Shown: in pieces, positions 48,623-58,166 of the stretch
Layout of the letters: every line of letters begins with the position of its first letter
How positions within the stretch are numbered: position 1 is the first letter of the stretch
DNA from: Arthrobacter sp. MN05-02
GTDB taxonomy: Bacteria; Actinomycetota; Actinomycetes; Actinomycetales; Micrococcaceae
Assembly (NCBI GenBank): GCA_004001285.1
Contig: AP018697.1
Coordinates: forward strand, 1 to 64,000
Reading direction: 5' to 3'
Length of the DNA: 64,000 nt
Made by a program: the position numbers and the translations under genes
The notes under the pieces: model-generated
Told to the model about the DNA's origin: nothing
The model's database searches: none
What the model saw: only the letters and a program-made list of their open reading frames with translations

Positions 48623-51007
48623 ATGGCAAGTCTTGATATCCCGGCATTGGACGCCTGGTGGCGCGCCGCCAACTACGTCTCGGTCGGCCAGATCTACCTG
48701 CGGGACAACGCGCTGCTGACGCGTCCGCTCGCGGGCGAGGACGTGAAGGCGCGACTGCTGGGCCACTGGGGCACCACGCCGGGGCTGAACTTTGTCTACA
48801 CCCACCTCAACCGGGTCATCTCGGAGCGGAGGCAGGAGATGCTGTTCGTCACCGGGCCGGGCCACGGCGGGCCCGCCAACGTGGCCAACGCCTGGCTGGA
48901 GGGGACCTACTCCGACATCTACTCCTCCATCGGGAAGGACGGCGCCGGGCTGAACGCCCTGTTCAAGCAGTTCAGCTACCCGGGCGGCATCCCGTCCCAC
49001 GCCGCCCCGGAATCCCCGGGCTCCATCCACGAGGGCGGGGAACTCGGCTACACGCTCGCCCACGCCTACGGCGCCGTCTTCGACAACCCCTCCCTCATCG
49101 CGGCCGCCGTGGTGGGCGACGGCGAAGCCGAGACGGGACCGCTGGCCACGAGCTGGCACTCGAGCAGCTTCGTGGATCCCGCGGTGGACGGCGCGGTACT
49201 GCCGATCCTGCACCTCAACGGGTACAAGATCGCCAACCCCACGGTCCTGGCCAGGATGCCCGAGGAGCAGCTCCGGCAGCTGATGTACGGCTACGGCTAC
49301 GAGGCGCATTTCGTCACGGTGTCCGATCCCGGTGCGACCGAGGACGCCCACCGCGACTTCGCCGCCGTCCTCGACACCTGCATCGACGACATCCACGCCA
49401 TCCAGGACCGGGCCCGTACGTCTCCGGCAGGCGCGGACGCCGCCGCGGCCCGATGGCCGATGATCGTGCTGCGCTCGCCGAAGGGCTGGACCGGCCCCGC
49501 CGAGGTCGACGGCAAGCCGGTGGAGGGGACCTGGCGGTCCCATCAGGTACCGCTCTCGGAGATCCATGACGACGAGCAGCACCTGCACCAGCTCGAGGAG
49601 TGGATGCGGTCCTACGACCCGGCATCCCTGTTCACCGAGGAGGGGGCGCTGCGGCCCGAGATCGCGGCGCTCGCACCCGACGGCGACCTGCGCATGAGCG
49701 CGACTCCCTACGCGAACGGCGGCTGGCTCCTCCGCGACCTCGTACTGCCCTCGTACGCGGACCATGCCGTGCCCGTGACGCGTCCCGGCGCGGAGAAGGT
49801 GAGTCCCATGACGACCGTGGGCGGCTACCTGCGGGACGTCATCGAGCGCAATCCGCAGAACTTCCGCCTGTTCGGTCCGGACGAGACGGCCTCCAACCGC
49901 CTGTCCGCCGTCTACGAGGTGACGGACAAGGTATGGGAGCCGCGCATCGAGGACGTCGACGAGCACCTCGCCCGCTCGGGGCGCGTCATGGAGGTCCTCA
50001 GCGAGCACCTCTGCCAGGGCTGGCTCGAGGGCTATCTGCTGACCGGCCGCCATGGGGTGTTCAACTGCTACGAGGCCTTCGTGCACATCGTCGACTCGAT
50101 GTTCAACCAGTTCGCGAAATGGCTCAAGGTGCACCGCGCCCTGCCCTGGCGCATGCCGATCGCGTCGTTCAACTATCTGCTGTCGAGCCACGTCTGGCAG
50201 CAGGACCACAACGGCTTCTCCCACCAGGATCCCGGGTTCATCGACCACGTGGTCAACAAGAAGGCGGACATCATCCGGGTCTACCTCCCGCCGGACGCCA
50301 ACACGATGCTCGCCGTGACCGAGCACTGCATGCAGACGCGCGACACCGTCAATGTGATCGTGACGGGCAAGCAGCCCACCCCCACCTGGTTCGGGCCCGA
50401 GGAGGCGCACCTGCACGTGAGGCGCGGCATCGGCATCCTCGACTTCGCGGGCTCCGAGGAACCGGGCGTGGAGCCCGACGTGGTCCTCGGCTGCGCAGGC
50501 GACGTCCCCACGCTCGAGGCGGTCGCCGCGGCGGGACTGCTCAAGGCGGCCGTCCCGGGGCTGAAGATCCGCGTGGTGAACGTCGTGGACCTCATGCGCC
50601 TGCAGGACAGCACGGAGCATCCGCACGGGCTGTCGGCACGGGACTTCGACACGTTGTTCACGGCGTCGAAACCCGTGGTCTTCGCCTATCACGGGTATCC
50701 GTGGCTCATCCATCGCCTGGCGTACCGCCGGAACAACCACGGGAACCTGCATGTCCGGGGGTACAAGGAGGAAGGCACGACGACGACGCCGTTCGACATG
50801 GCGATGCTGAATCAGATCGATCGGTTCCAGCTGGCCATGGACGTCATCGATCGCGTGCCGACCCTCGGAGCGACGCAGGCCCGCCTCCGGCAGGACCTGC
50901 AGGACCAGCGTCAGCGCGCGTGGCAGTACACGCGCGATGCCGGGAAGGACCTCGAGTCCATCACCGGCTGGACGCTCGACGAATCCTCGCCGGACGACGC
51001 CGGGTAG
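48623..51007 (+). CDS. xfp: Xylulose 5-phosphate/fructose 6-phosphate phosphoketolase
   Basis: This TPP enzyme splits xylulose 5-phosphate (or fructose 6-phosphate) to acetyl phosphate and a triose or tetrose phosphate. The 794-residue protein has [30 protein letters not shown] and SYPGGIPSH motifs. CAGGAGG at 48610-48616 precedes the ATG. No acetate kinase or phosphotransacetylase gene is nearby to use the acetyl phosphate. Confidence 0.95.
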   Translation: MASLDIPALDAWWRAANYVSVGQIYLRDNALLTRPLAGEDVKARLLGHWGTTPGLNFVYTHLNRVISERRQEMLFVTGPGHGGPANVANAWLEGTYSDIYSSIGKDGAGLNALFKQFSYPGGIPSHAAPESPGSIHEGGELGYTLAHAYGAVFDNPSLIAAAVVGDGEAETGPLATSWHSSSFVDPAVDGAVLPILHLNGYKIANPTVLARMPEEQLRQLMYGYGYEAHFVTVSDPGATEDAHRDFAAVLDTCIDDIHAIQDRARTSPAGADAAAARWPMIVLRSPKGWTGPAEVDGKPVEGTWRSHQVPLSEIHDDEQHLHQLEEWMRSYDPASLFTEEGALRPEIAALAPDGDLRMSATPYANGGWLLRDLVLPSYADHAVPVTRPGAEKVSPMTTVGGYLRDVIERNPQNFRLFGPDETASNRLSAVYEVTDKVWEPRIEDVDEHLARSGRVMEVLSEHLCQGWLEGYLLTGRHGVFNCYEAFVHIVDSMFNQFAKWLKVHRALPWRMPIASFNYLLSSHVWQQDHNGFSHQDPGFIDHVVNKKADIIRVYLPPDANTMLAVTEHCMQTRDTVNVIVTGKQPTPTWFGPEEAHLHVRRGIGILDFAGSEEPGVEPDVVLGCAGDVPTLEAVAAAGLLKAAVPGLKIRVVNVVDLMRLQDSTEHPHGLSARDFDTLFTASKPVVFAYHGYPWLIHRLAYRRNNHGNLHVRGYKEEGTTTTPFDMAMLNQIDRFQLAMDVIDRVPTLGATQARLRQDLQDQRQRAWQYTRDAGKDLESITGWTLDESSPDDAG

Positions 51008-51058
51008 AGCCCGCTCCCGGGAGGGGTCGGCCGCCGTTGCCGGACCGGTCGGAAGCGG

Positions 51059-51760
51059 CTACTGCAGCAGGGCGACGTCCGAGACGAGTTCGATGTGGCG
51101 CTCCATGGCATCGGCCGCCGCGGCGGCATCCTGCGCCCGGATGGCCTCGGCGATGCCCCTGTGGGATGCGAGCGACTGCTCCGGCCGGCCCGGTTGGGCG
51201 AGCGACTCGAGGCGGGTCTCGAGGACCATCTCGCCGATGAACGCCATGAGCTGCGCCATCACGGGGGAGTGGGCGGCTCCGGTCACGGCCTGGTGGAACA
51301 GCTCGTCGCCGTGGGCGCCGCGGTCACCGTCGTCGATCTCCGCCTGCATCGCCCGGAGCGCGTCGTCGATGGCGGCGAGATCGGCGTCGGTGCGCCGCAC
51401 GGCCGCCAGGGCCGCCAGCTTCACCTCCAGGGTGCTGCGCGCCTCCACGATGTCGGGCAGGCGGCTCCGGTGCTCGCGCAGCCCCTTGATGACGCTCGCG
51501 ACACTCGCACGGTGCCGGAGCACGGCACCCGTGCCGTGCTGGACGTCGATGACGCCGAGGACCTCGAGGGCCACGAGCGCCTGGGCGAGCGTCGCCCGCG
51601 AGACGCCGAGGCGCTCGGCGAGATCCCGCTCCGCAGGGAGGAGGTCGCCCGGGCGGAGCCTCGCCGATTCGATGTAGCCCAGCAGCTGTTCGACGAGCTG
51701 CTCGTACAGGCGAGGACGTGCAAGGCGCCCCAAGGGTTGCGGATCAACGGCGTCGGTCAT
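51059..51760 (-). CDS. FadR-subfamily GntR regulator of the dicarboxylate cassette
   Basis: The 233-residue protein has an N-terminal winged helix (about 10-80; LLPAERDLAERLGVSRATLAQAL) and a C-terminal FCD-like ligand domain (about 90-225). ATG 51760 follows GGGGAGAACAGG. It is divergent from the MatC-like gene, so it likely controls the intergenic promoter, as MatR and MdcY do for malonate genes elsewhere (family-based inference). Confidence 0.88.
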   Translation of the reverse strand: MTDAVDPQPLGRLARPRLYEQLVEQLLGYIESARLRPGDLLPAERDLAERLGVSRATLAQALVALEVLGVIDVQHGTGAVLRHRASVASVIKGLREHRSRLPDIVEARSTLEVKLAALAAVRRTDADLAAIDDALRAMQAEIDDGDRGAHGDELFHQAVTGAAHSPVMAQLMAFIGEMVLETRLESLAQPGRPEQSLASHRGIAEAIRAQDAAAAADAMERHIELVSDVALLQ

Positions 51761-51806
51761 CCCTGTTCTCCCCGGATAGTAGTGGGCCCATGGTACCGGT
51801 GAACGA

Positions 51807-51834
51807 TTGACACGGACACCCGGTCTCCTACAGG
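51807..51834 (+). promoter_or_regulatory. Candidate promoter of the MatC cassette
   Basis: TTGACA at 51807-51812 is a perfect -35; TACAGG at 51829-51834 with 16-bp spacing is a weak -10. An operator TGGTACCGGTG-like stretch at 51791-51801 is suggestive only. Confidence 0.35.
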
Positions 51835-51903
51835 CTAGGCCAGTGCCCCTGTAACTCAGGTCACAGGATCCACGAACCGTCCGTCGCCCGCTGGAGGATA
51901 ACG

Positions 51904-53268
51904 ATGTCCGCTCCACTCCTATCGATCATCATCCTCGCGGCGATGTTCCTGATAGCCACCCTGCTGCCCATCAACATGGGAGCCCTCGCCTTCGTGGGGG
52001 CCTTCCTGCTCGGTGCCGTCTTCCTCGGCATGGAGACCGACGACATCATCGCCGAGTTCCCCGGCGGGCTGTTCCTCACCCTCGTCGGGGTCACCTACCT
52101 GTTCGCCATCGCCCAGAACAACGGCACCATCGACCTGCTGGTCCAGGGCGCGGTGAAGCTCGTCCGCAACCGCGTGGCCCTCATCCCGTGGGTCATGTTC
52201 CTCATCACGGCCGTCATCACCGCCGTCGGCGCGCTCGGTCCTGCGGCCGTGGCCATCATGGCGCCCGTGGCGCTCGGCTTCGCGGCGCGCCACAAGATCT
52301 CACCGCTGCTCATGGGCATGATGGTGGTCCACGGCGCACAGGCCGGCGGTTTCTCGCCCATCGCCGTGTACGGGGTGATCGTGAACGACATCGTCGGCGA
52401 GTCCGGCTTCGAGTCGAGCCCGCTCGCCGTGTTCCTGTCGAGCTTCATCTTCAACCTGCTGATCGCCGTCGTGCTCTTCATCGTCCTCGGCGGCCGCACG
52501 CTCCTGTCCTCGCGCATCTCGCACTTCGTCGAGGAGGCCGCCGAGGCTCGCATGAGCGCCAGCCCCGGAGCCCGCAGGGCCGATGTCGCCTACAAGGGGA
52601 CCGGCAGCGGCACCTACGGACCGCGTGACCCCGCCGGCGACGGCACCGCCGCCGTGAAGTCCCGTGAGGACCGCGTCTCGCAGGCCGCCACCATCCTCGG
52701 CCTGATCGCGCTCGCAGTGATCGCCCTCGGATTCCAGGTCGACGTCGGATTCGTCGCCATCACGGTCGCCGTCCTCCTCGCGCTGATCTCGCCCAAGGCC
52801 CAGAGCGGTGCGGTCAACAAGATCGCCTGGTCCACCGTGCTGCTCATCTGCGGGATGCTCACGTTCGTGGGTGTGCTGACCGAAGCGGGGACCATCGAGT
52901 ACGTGTCCGACGGCGTCGCCGGCCTCGGTGCTCCACTGCTCGCCGCCCTGCTCATCTGCTACATCGGCGCCGTGGTCTCCGCCTTCGCCTCGTCCACGGC
53001 CATCCTCGCCGCTTTGATCCCGCTGGCCATCCCGTTCCTCGAGACGGGCGCCGTGAGTGCCGTCGGCGTCGTGTGCGCCCTCGCGGTGTCCTCGACGATC
53101 GTGGACGTCTCGCCGTTCTCCACCAACGGCGCCCTCGTGCTCGCCAACGCCCCCGAGGGCACGGACAAGGACCGCTTCTACAAGCAGATCCTCGGGTACG
53201 GGGCCCTCGTGGTCGTCGCCGGGCCGATCATCGCCTGGCTCGTCCTCGTGGTGCCCGGCTGGCTCTGA
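51904..53268 (+). CDS. MatC-type dicarboxylate/malonate carrier
   Basis: The 454-residue protein has about eleven membrane segments. Its N-terminus (SIIILAAMFLIATLLPINMG and following) matches the MatC N-terminal family of malonate/dicarboxylate carriers; the rest is SLC13/CitM-like. A cytoplasmic loop lies at about 210-250. GGAGG precedes the ATG. It opens the operon with the CoA-transferase and carboxyltransferase genes. Confidence 0.85.
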   Translation: MSAPLLSIIILAAMFLIATLLPINMGALAFVGAFLLGAVFLGMETDDIIAEFPGGLFLTLVGVTYLFAIAQNNGTIDLLVQGAVKLVRNRVALIPWVMFLITAVITAVGALGPAAVAIMAPVALGFAARHKISPLLMGMMVVHGAQAGGFSPIAVYGVIVNDIVGESGFESSPLAVFLSSFIFNLLIAVVLFIVLGGRTLLSSRISHFVEEAAEARMSASPGARRADVAYKGTGSGTYGPRDPAGDGTAAVKSREDRVSQAATILGLIALAVIALGFQVDVGFVAITVAVLLALISPKAQSGAVNKIAWSTVLLICGMLTFVGVLTEAGTIEYVSDGVAGLGAPLLAALLICYIGAVVSAFASSTAILAALIPLAIPFLETGAVSAVGVVCALAVSSTIVDVSPFSTNGALVLANAPEGTDKDRFYKQILGYGALVVVAGPIIAWLVLVVPGWL

Positions 53269-53313
53269 GCCGTCCACCGTCCGACCACACCGCACGAACC
53301 ACCCGGAGGAAGC

Positions 53314-54546
53314 ATGAGCGACGCACCACAGGAACGAACCGGGAGCGAGCGCGGGCAGCGCGGCGGCCCACTGTCCGGGCGCCTCGTCGTCGACCTCAGC
53401 CGGGCGCTCGCCGGTCCGCACGCCGGCATGATGCTCGGTGACCTCGGCGCCCGCGTGATCAAGGTCGAGACACCGGGTACCGGGGACGACACCCGCGGAT
53501 GGGGTCCGCCCTTCGTCGGCCCGGAGGACGACCGCCAGGCCACCTACTTCCTGTCCTGCAACCGGAACAAGGAGTCCATCGCCCTGGACCTCAAGAGCGA
53601 CGACGGCAGGGCGGTGCTCACGGAACTGCTGCGCCGAGCCGACGTCGTGGTCGAGAACTTCCGGCCCGGAGTGCTCGACCGGCTCGGGTTCTCCACGGAT
53701 GCCATGCACGAGCTGAACCCCGGCCTGGTCATCCTCTCCATCACCGGGTTCGGGCACGACGGCCCGGAGGCCAGGCGCAGCGGTTACGACCAGATCGTCC
53801 AGGGCGAGGCCGGCCTGATGTCCGTCACCGGGCCCGATCCCGACAATCCCCAGCGCGTGGGCGTGCCCATCGCCGACCTGCTGTCCGGCATGTACGGGGC
53901 CTACGGTGCCGTCGCGGCCCTGCTCGAACGGGAGCGGACGGGCCGGGGTCAGGTGGTGCGCACGTCGCTGCTCGCCGCGATCATCGGCGTCCATGCCTTC
54001 CAGGGCACGCGCACCACGGTGGCCGGCGAGGTGCCGCGCGCCCAGGGCAACCACCACCCCTCGATCGCCCCGTACGGCCTGTTCAACTGCCGCGGGGGGA
54101 AGGTCCAGATCAGCGTGGGCAGCGAGAAGCTGTGGGCCACCTTCGCCGCCGCCTTCGGACTCGACGCGGGCCGCGCCGAGTTCGCGACCAACGCGGACCG
54201 CGTGCGGAACCGCGACGTGCTGATCGGCGTCATCGAGGACGCCTTCTCGGCTCACGAGGCGGAACCCCTGCTGGCGAAGCTCAACGACGCCGGTATCCCG
54301 GCGGGCAAGGTCCGCACCCTCGACGAGGTCTACGCCTGGGAGCAGGTGCACTCGCAGGGGCTGCTCCTCACCGTCCAGCACCCCGTCCTCGGCGACATCG
54401 CCCTGCCCGGGCCGCCCCTGCGGTTCTTCGACGGCGCCGCCGAGACCACCCTCACCAGCCACACGGCGCCGCCCCTGCTCGACGGCGACGGGGACGCCAT
54501 CCGCGCCTGGCTCTCCGGGTCCGTGCCGGGGGGTGCCGGCGCGTGA
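53314..54546 (+). CDS. CaiB/BaiF family CoA-transferase
   Basis: Class III transferases move CoA between carboxylic acids. The 410-residue protein has VDLSRALAGPHAGMMLGDLGARVIKVE, NRNKESIALDLKS and, for the catalytic Asp, VGVPIADLLSG (about D189). CGGAGGAAG precedes the ATG. Expected role here is activation of the imported dicarboxylate. Confidence 0.9.
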   Translation: MSDAPQERTGSERGQRGGPLSGRLVVDLSRALAGPHAGMMLGDLGARVIKVETPGTGDDTRGWGPPFVGPEDDRQATYFLSCNRNKESIALDLKSDDGRAVLTELLRRADVVVENFRPGVLDRLGFSTDAMHELNPGLVILSITGFGHDGPEARRSGYDQIVQGEAGLMSVTGPDPDNPQRVGVPIADLLSGMYGAYGAVAALLERERTGRGQVVRTSLLAAIIGVHAFQGTRTTVAGEVPRAQGNHHPSIAPYGLFNCRGGKVQISVGSEKLWATFAAAFGLDAGRAEFATNADRVRNRDVLIGVIEDAFSAHEAEPLLAKLNDAGIPAGKVRTLDEVYAWEQVHSQGLLLTVQHPVLGDIALPGPPLRFFDGAAETTLTSHTAPPLLDGDGDAIRAWLSGSVPGGAGA

Positions 54547-56057
54547 CGGCGTCGGCTCCGGTCCGGCACCTCACGGCACGGGAGCTCATCGGGGCCGTGC
54601 TGGATACCGGATCGTTCGTGTCCTGGGACACGCCGGTCCCGACGGCCTACCCGGGAATCGCGTCGTCCTATCGGGAGGAGTTGCACCGGGCCAGGGAGAA
54701 GAGCGGGGTGGACGAATCCGTGCTGACGGGCGAGGGGCTCATCCACGGCCGGCGCGTGGCCGTCATCGTCTCGGAGTTCACGTTCCTCGCCGGATCGATC
54801 GGCGCCGCCGCAGCACACCGGATCACCTCGGCGGTCCTCAGGGCCACCCGGGAGCGGCTCCCCCTCCTGGCCGGACCGGCGTCGGGCGGAACGCGCATGC
54901 AGGAGGGGACGCCCGCGTTCCTGTCCATGGTGGACATCACCGGCGCGGTGCGGGCGCACCGGCAGGCCGGGCTGCCCTACCTCGTCTACCTGAGGCACCC
55001 CACCACCGGCGGCGTCATGGCGTCCTGGGGTTCCCTCGGGCACGTGACCGTCGCGGAGCCGGGGGCGCTGCTCGGGTTCCTCGGCCCCCGTGTCTACGAG
55101 GCGCTGTACGACCGGCCCTTCCCGAGCGGGGTGCAGACCGCGGAGAACCTGTTCGACAAGGGTCTGATCGATGCCGTCGTGCCGCCGGAGCACCTCGCGG
55201 GGATCATCGACAGGGCCCTGACGGTCCTGGTCGCCGAGCCGTCGGGACCGCCTCCGGTGCCGTCCACGGTGTCGTCCCGGCCCGGCGCCGCCGATGCCTG
55301 GACGTCGATCCTCATCTCACGCAACCGCAGGCGCCCGGACCTCCGGCGGTTGCTCGCCTACGGAGCGCGGGACGTGCTGCCGCTCAACGGCACGGGCCAG
55401 GGGGAGAAGGACCCGGGGCTGCTGCTCGCCCTGGCACGCTTCGGCGAGCAGCCGTGCATCGTGCTCGGCCACCAGCGGCCGCGCCAGCCGGGCGATTCGG
55501 TCATGGGGCCGGCGTCGCTCCGGGAAGCGCGCCGTGGCATGAAGCTCGCCGAGGAACTCGGCCTGCCGCTGCTCACGGTCATCGACACCGCCGGCGCGGA
55601 CCTGTCGAAGGAGGCGGAGGAGGGCGGGCTGGCCGGCGAGATCGCCCGCTCCCTGCACGACCTCATCGGACTGGCGTCACCGTCGGTCTCCGTGCTCCTC
55701 GGGCAGGGTGCAGGGGGTGGCGCGCTCGCACTGCTGCCGGCCGACAGCACCATCGCGGCCGAGCACGCCTGGCTCTCGCCGCTCCCGCCGGAGGGCGCGA
55801 GCGCGATCGTGCACCGGACGGTGGACCGCGCCCCCGAGATGGCCGAGGCGCAGGGCGTCAAGGTCGCCGCCCTCGTCGACCGGGGCGTCGTCGACCACGT
55901 GGTCGACGAGCGGCCCGACGCCGCCGAGGAGGGCAGGGCCTTCTGCGAGCGGATGGCCGTCGCCATCGAGTACGAGCTGGCCCGGGTGAAGGAGCTCCCG
56001 GCGGGCGACCGTCTGGTGCGGCGCGCCGGGAAATACCGGGCGGGTGCCGGGGGGTAG
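54543..56057 (+). CDS. Fused AccD/AccA-type carboxyltransferase
   Basis: The 504-residue protein has an AccD-like half (about 1-250; GPASGGTRMQEG, PTTGGVMASWGSLG) and an AccA-like half (about 270-500; GPASLREARRGMKLAEELGLPLLTVIDTAGA). It lacks the AccD zinc finger, and no biotin carboxylase or carrier gene is near. It may be a carboxyltransferase/decarboxylase for malonyl-CoA-type thioesters, comparable to MdcD/MdcE of malonate decarboxylase. GTG overlaps the CoA-transferase stop by 4 bases. Confidence 0.85.
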   Translation: MTASAPVRHLTARELIGAVLDTGSFVSWDTPVPTAYPGIASSYREELHRAREKSGVDESVLTGEGLIHGRRVAVIVSEFTFLAGSIGAAAAHRITSAVLRATRERLPLLAGPASGGTRMQEGTPAFLSMVDITGAVRAHRQAGLPYLVYLRHPTTGGVMASWGSLGHVTVAEPGALLGFLGPRVYEALYDRPFPSGVQTAENLFDKGLIDAVVPPEHLAGIIDRALTVLVAEPSGPPPVPSTVSSRPGAADAWTSILISRNRRRPDLRRLLAYGARDVLPLNGTGQGEKDPGLLLALARFGEQPCIVLGHQRPRQPGDSVMGPASLREARRGMKLAEELGLPLLTVIDTAGADLSKEAEEGGLAGEIARSLHDLIGLASPSVSVLLGQGAGGGALALLPADSTIAAEHAWLSPLPPEGASAIVHRTVDRAPEMAEAQGVKVAALVDRGVVDHVVDERPDAAEEGRAFCERMAVAIEYELARVKELPAGDRLVRRAGKYRAGAGG

Positions 56058-56071
56058 GACCAGGCGGCCGG

Positions 56072-57181
56072 CTACGCGCCGGGGTGCTGGCTGCGGTAGA
56101 TCTCCATCTGGCGGTACCGGCGCTGGAGGCTGTCACGGCGGGGGGTGCTCTCCGCCTCCCGCGCCTCTGCCGTGAGGTCGATGTGCCGCTCGCCGTAGTG
56201 CCAGAGCAGCATGTCGTCGAGGAGCCGGTCCGGCCCGGGGGAGTACCGGTGGTCCAGCGCCTTGCGCACCGTGGTGATGGTGCCCGCCTGCAGGAGGGAC
56301 ACCAGCTCCAGGGTCGTCTTCAGGCCGTGGGCCGCGAGGAGTTCCGCCGCCCACCCCCAGTTGTCGTCCGACTTCCGGTCCACGTGCGGCAGGAGCGTCT
56401 GCCAGATGTCGCGGATGCGGTTGGGCGTCAGGGGGGCGCTGCCCTCGCCCTCCTCGTCCCAGAACCCGGTGACGGTCTCGTAGCGCTCGTGGAGTTCGGC
56501 GAACGCCGACTCCACCGTCTCGAGCATGGCCGCCGTCCCGGTGAACTGCCGGTCGAAGTAGGGGCTCCATGCCTTCGGGTTGGACGCCTTGAACCGGATG
56601 TCGTGCTCGATCTCCGACCAGGCGTGTGCCAGCACGGTGCGGACCTGCACTTCGAACAGGTAGCTCCCGGCGGCCCTGGTGTCGGGGTCGACGGCCTGCT
56701 GGAAGGAGCGGACGATCTCGCTGTGGATGGTCCGCATGATGAGGTGGCGGCTGGAGTAGCCGTACGTGCCGGATTCGATGGAACCGATGTCCTTCTCACG
56801 GTCACCCCGGCAGTCGAACTCGTGGCGCTGCCGCTTGAGCAGGTTCGCCGCGAGGTCCACCTCGTGCGGGAGGGTGGTGATGATGCGCACGCCCACCAGG
56901 TCGGTGAGGTTGCGCAGGGGATCGGGGAACACGAGGACGGGAGGCGCACCCACCTCGGGGGAGGGCAGGGTGCGGGAGGCCTTGTCACGGAAGGACTCGA
57001 CCGTCTTGGTGCGGGCCGTGACGAAGAGCGGGTTCAGGTCCGTCCCGTCGAAGATCGCCGCGATGCTGTCGCGCATGGCGACAGTGACGCGGTCGAGGGC
57101 CGGCCGCACGCGCTCGTACTCACGCGTATGCGCTTCGACGGCAGGCCGCAACCGCTCGTCGAGATCATCCCACGCGCCCAT
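56072..57181 (-). CDS. RelA/SpoT synthetase-domain protein with C-terminal extension
   Basis: RelA/SpoT synthetase domains transfer pyrophosphate from ATP to GDP/GTP. The 369-residue protein has TARTKTVESFRDKASR, DLVGVRIIT, GYSSRHLIM and EVQVRTVLAHAWSEIEHDI, conserving most synthetase residues. No HD hydrolase domain precedes it. The extra region after about 215 exceeds standard small alarmone synthetases. ATG 57181 follows GGAAAGG; an ATG 13 codons upstream is less likely. Confidence 0.85.
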   Translation of the reverse strand: MGAWDDLDERLRPAVEAHTREYERVRPALDRVTVAMRDSIAAIFDGTDLNPLFVTARTKTVESFRDKASRTLPSPEVGAPPVLVFPDPLRNLTDLVGVRIITTLPHEVDLAANLLKRQRHEFDCRGDREKDIGSIESGTYGYSSRHLIMRTIHSEIVRSFQQAVDPDTRAAGSYLFEVQVRTVLAHAWSEIEHDIRFKASNPKAWSPYFDRQFTGTAAMLETVESAFAELHERYETVTGFWDEEGEGSAPLTPNRIRDIWQTLLPHVDRKSDDNWGWAAELLAAHGLKTTLELVSLLQAGTITTVRKALDHRYSPGPDRLLDDMLLWHYGERHIDLTAEAREAESTPRRDSLQRRYRQMEIYRSQHPGA

Positions 57182-57233
57182 GAACCGTGCCTTTCCACGA
57201 AGAGTCTTCATCGTAGCCAACCGGGACGACGGT

Positions 57234-57239
57234 TAGGCT
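57234..57239 (+). promoter_or_regulatory. Leaderless -10 of alpha/beta hydrolase
   Basis: TAGGCT ends 6 nt before the GTG at 57246. Confidence 0.5.
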
Positions 57240-57245
57240 TCCCCT

Positions 57246-58166
57246 GTGGATCGAGGACACCCGGGCCGGCGCTCCGTGCTCGCGCTGCTGACGGCCGCCG
57301 GCACGGCCGTCCTGGCTGCGTGCGGGATCAGGGCGGCAACCAGGGCTCGCTCCGCGGCGCCGCAGCGCTATCAGTACGGCGGGCACCCGAGCCAGTTCGC
57401 GGACCTGTATCTGCCGGCGGCCGGAGTGGCCGTGCGCGGCGTCGTCGTCATCATCCACGGTGGCTACTGGCGCTCCACCTACGGCGCGGAGCTCGGCGAG
57501 CCACTCGCGCGGGACCTCGCGGGACGCGGCTACGCCTGCTGGAACCTCGAGTACCGACGGGCGGGCGACGGCGGGGGCTGGCCGGCCACCTTCGAGGACG
57601 TCGCCGCCGGTATCGACCACCTCGCCCCGGCGGCGGGCGAGCACGGGCTCGACCTCCGCTCGACGACGGCGCTGGGACACTCCGCGGGCGGGCACCTCGC
57701 GGTGTGGGCGGCGGGAAGGGCCACACTGCCGGCCGGGGCTCCTGGGGCCGGGAGGCCCAAGGTGCCGCTCACCGCCGTCGTCAGCCAGGCCGGTGTGCTC
57801 AACCTCCGCGAGGCTCGCGAACTGGGGCTGGGCGACGGCGCCGTCGAGAACCTGCTGGGTGCATCCGAGGACCCCGGACACTACCGGCTCGCGGATCCGA
57901 TGACCGCCGTCCCGCTCGACGTCCCCGTTTACGCGGTGCACGGGGAGAAGGACACCACGGTGCCGCTCAGTCAGGCGGAGAGCTATGTGCGGGCGGCGAC
58001 GGCGGCGGGCGCGACGGCGGAACTGTCCCTCGTGCCCGGTGACCATTTCGCCGTCATCACCCCAGGATCGGAGGACTGGGACCGCGTCGTCGAACTGCTC
58101 GACACCGCGGCCGGCCCCGACCTGCCCGCACCGGACCGATCGGGGCCCGAGCCACGGCGCCCCTAG
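57246..58166 (+). CDS. Alpha/beta hydrolase, secreted or lipoprotein
   Basis: The 306-residue protein has a hydrophobic signal with an RR and LAAC, suggesting Tat export or lipoprotein processing. The fold shows HGGYWRST (oxyanion region), GHSAGGHLAVWAAG with nucleophile S146, and late Asp and His (HGEKDTTVP, GDHFAVI). It resembles kynurenine formamidase/esterase-type hydrolases. GTG start is predicted leaderless. Its stop overlaps that of the convergent gene by 3 bases. Confidence 0.85.
   Translation: MDRGHPGRRSVLALLTAAGTAVLAACGIRAATRARSAAPQRYQYGGHPSQFADLYLPAAGVAVRGVVVIIHGGYWRSTYGAELGEPLARDLAGRGYACWNLEYRRAGDGGGWPATFEDVAAGIDHLAPAAGEHGLDLRSTTALGHSAGGHLAVWAAGRATLPAGAPGAGRPKVPLTAVVSQAGVLNLREARELGLGDGAVENLLGASEDPGHYRLADPMTAVPLDVPVYAVHGEKDTTVPLSQAESYVRAATAAGATAELSLVPGDHFAVITPGSEDWDRVVELLDTAAGPDLPAPDRSGPEPRRP

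Noticed and set aside
45986..50752. 1588-residue minus-strand open frame opposite ligD and xfp
   Set aside because: It is an antisense shadow caused by high GC; both plus-strand genes have clear conserved motifs, and the frame encodes low-complexity Arg/Asp-rich sequence.
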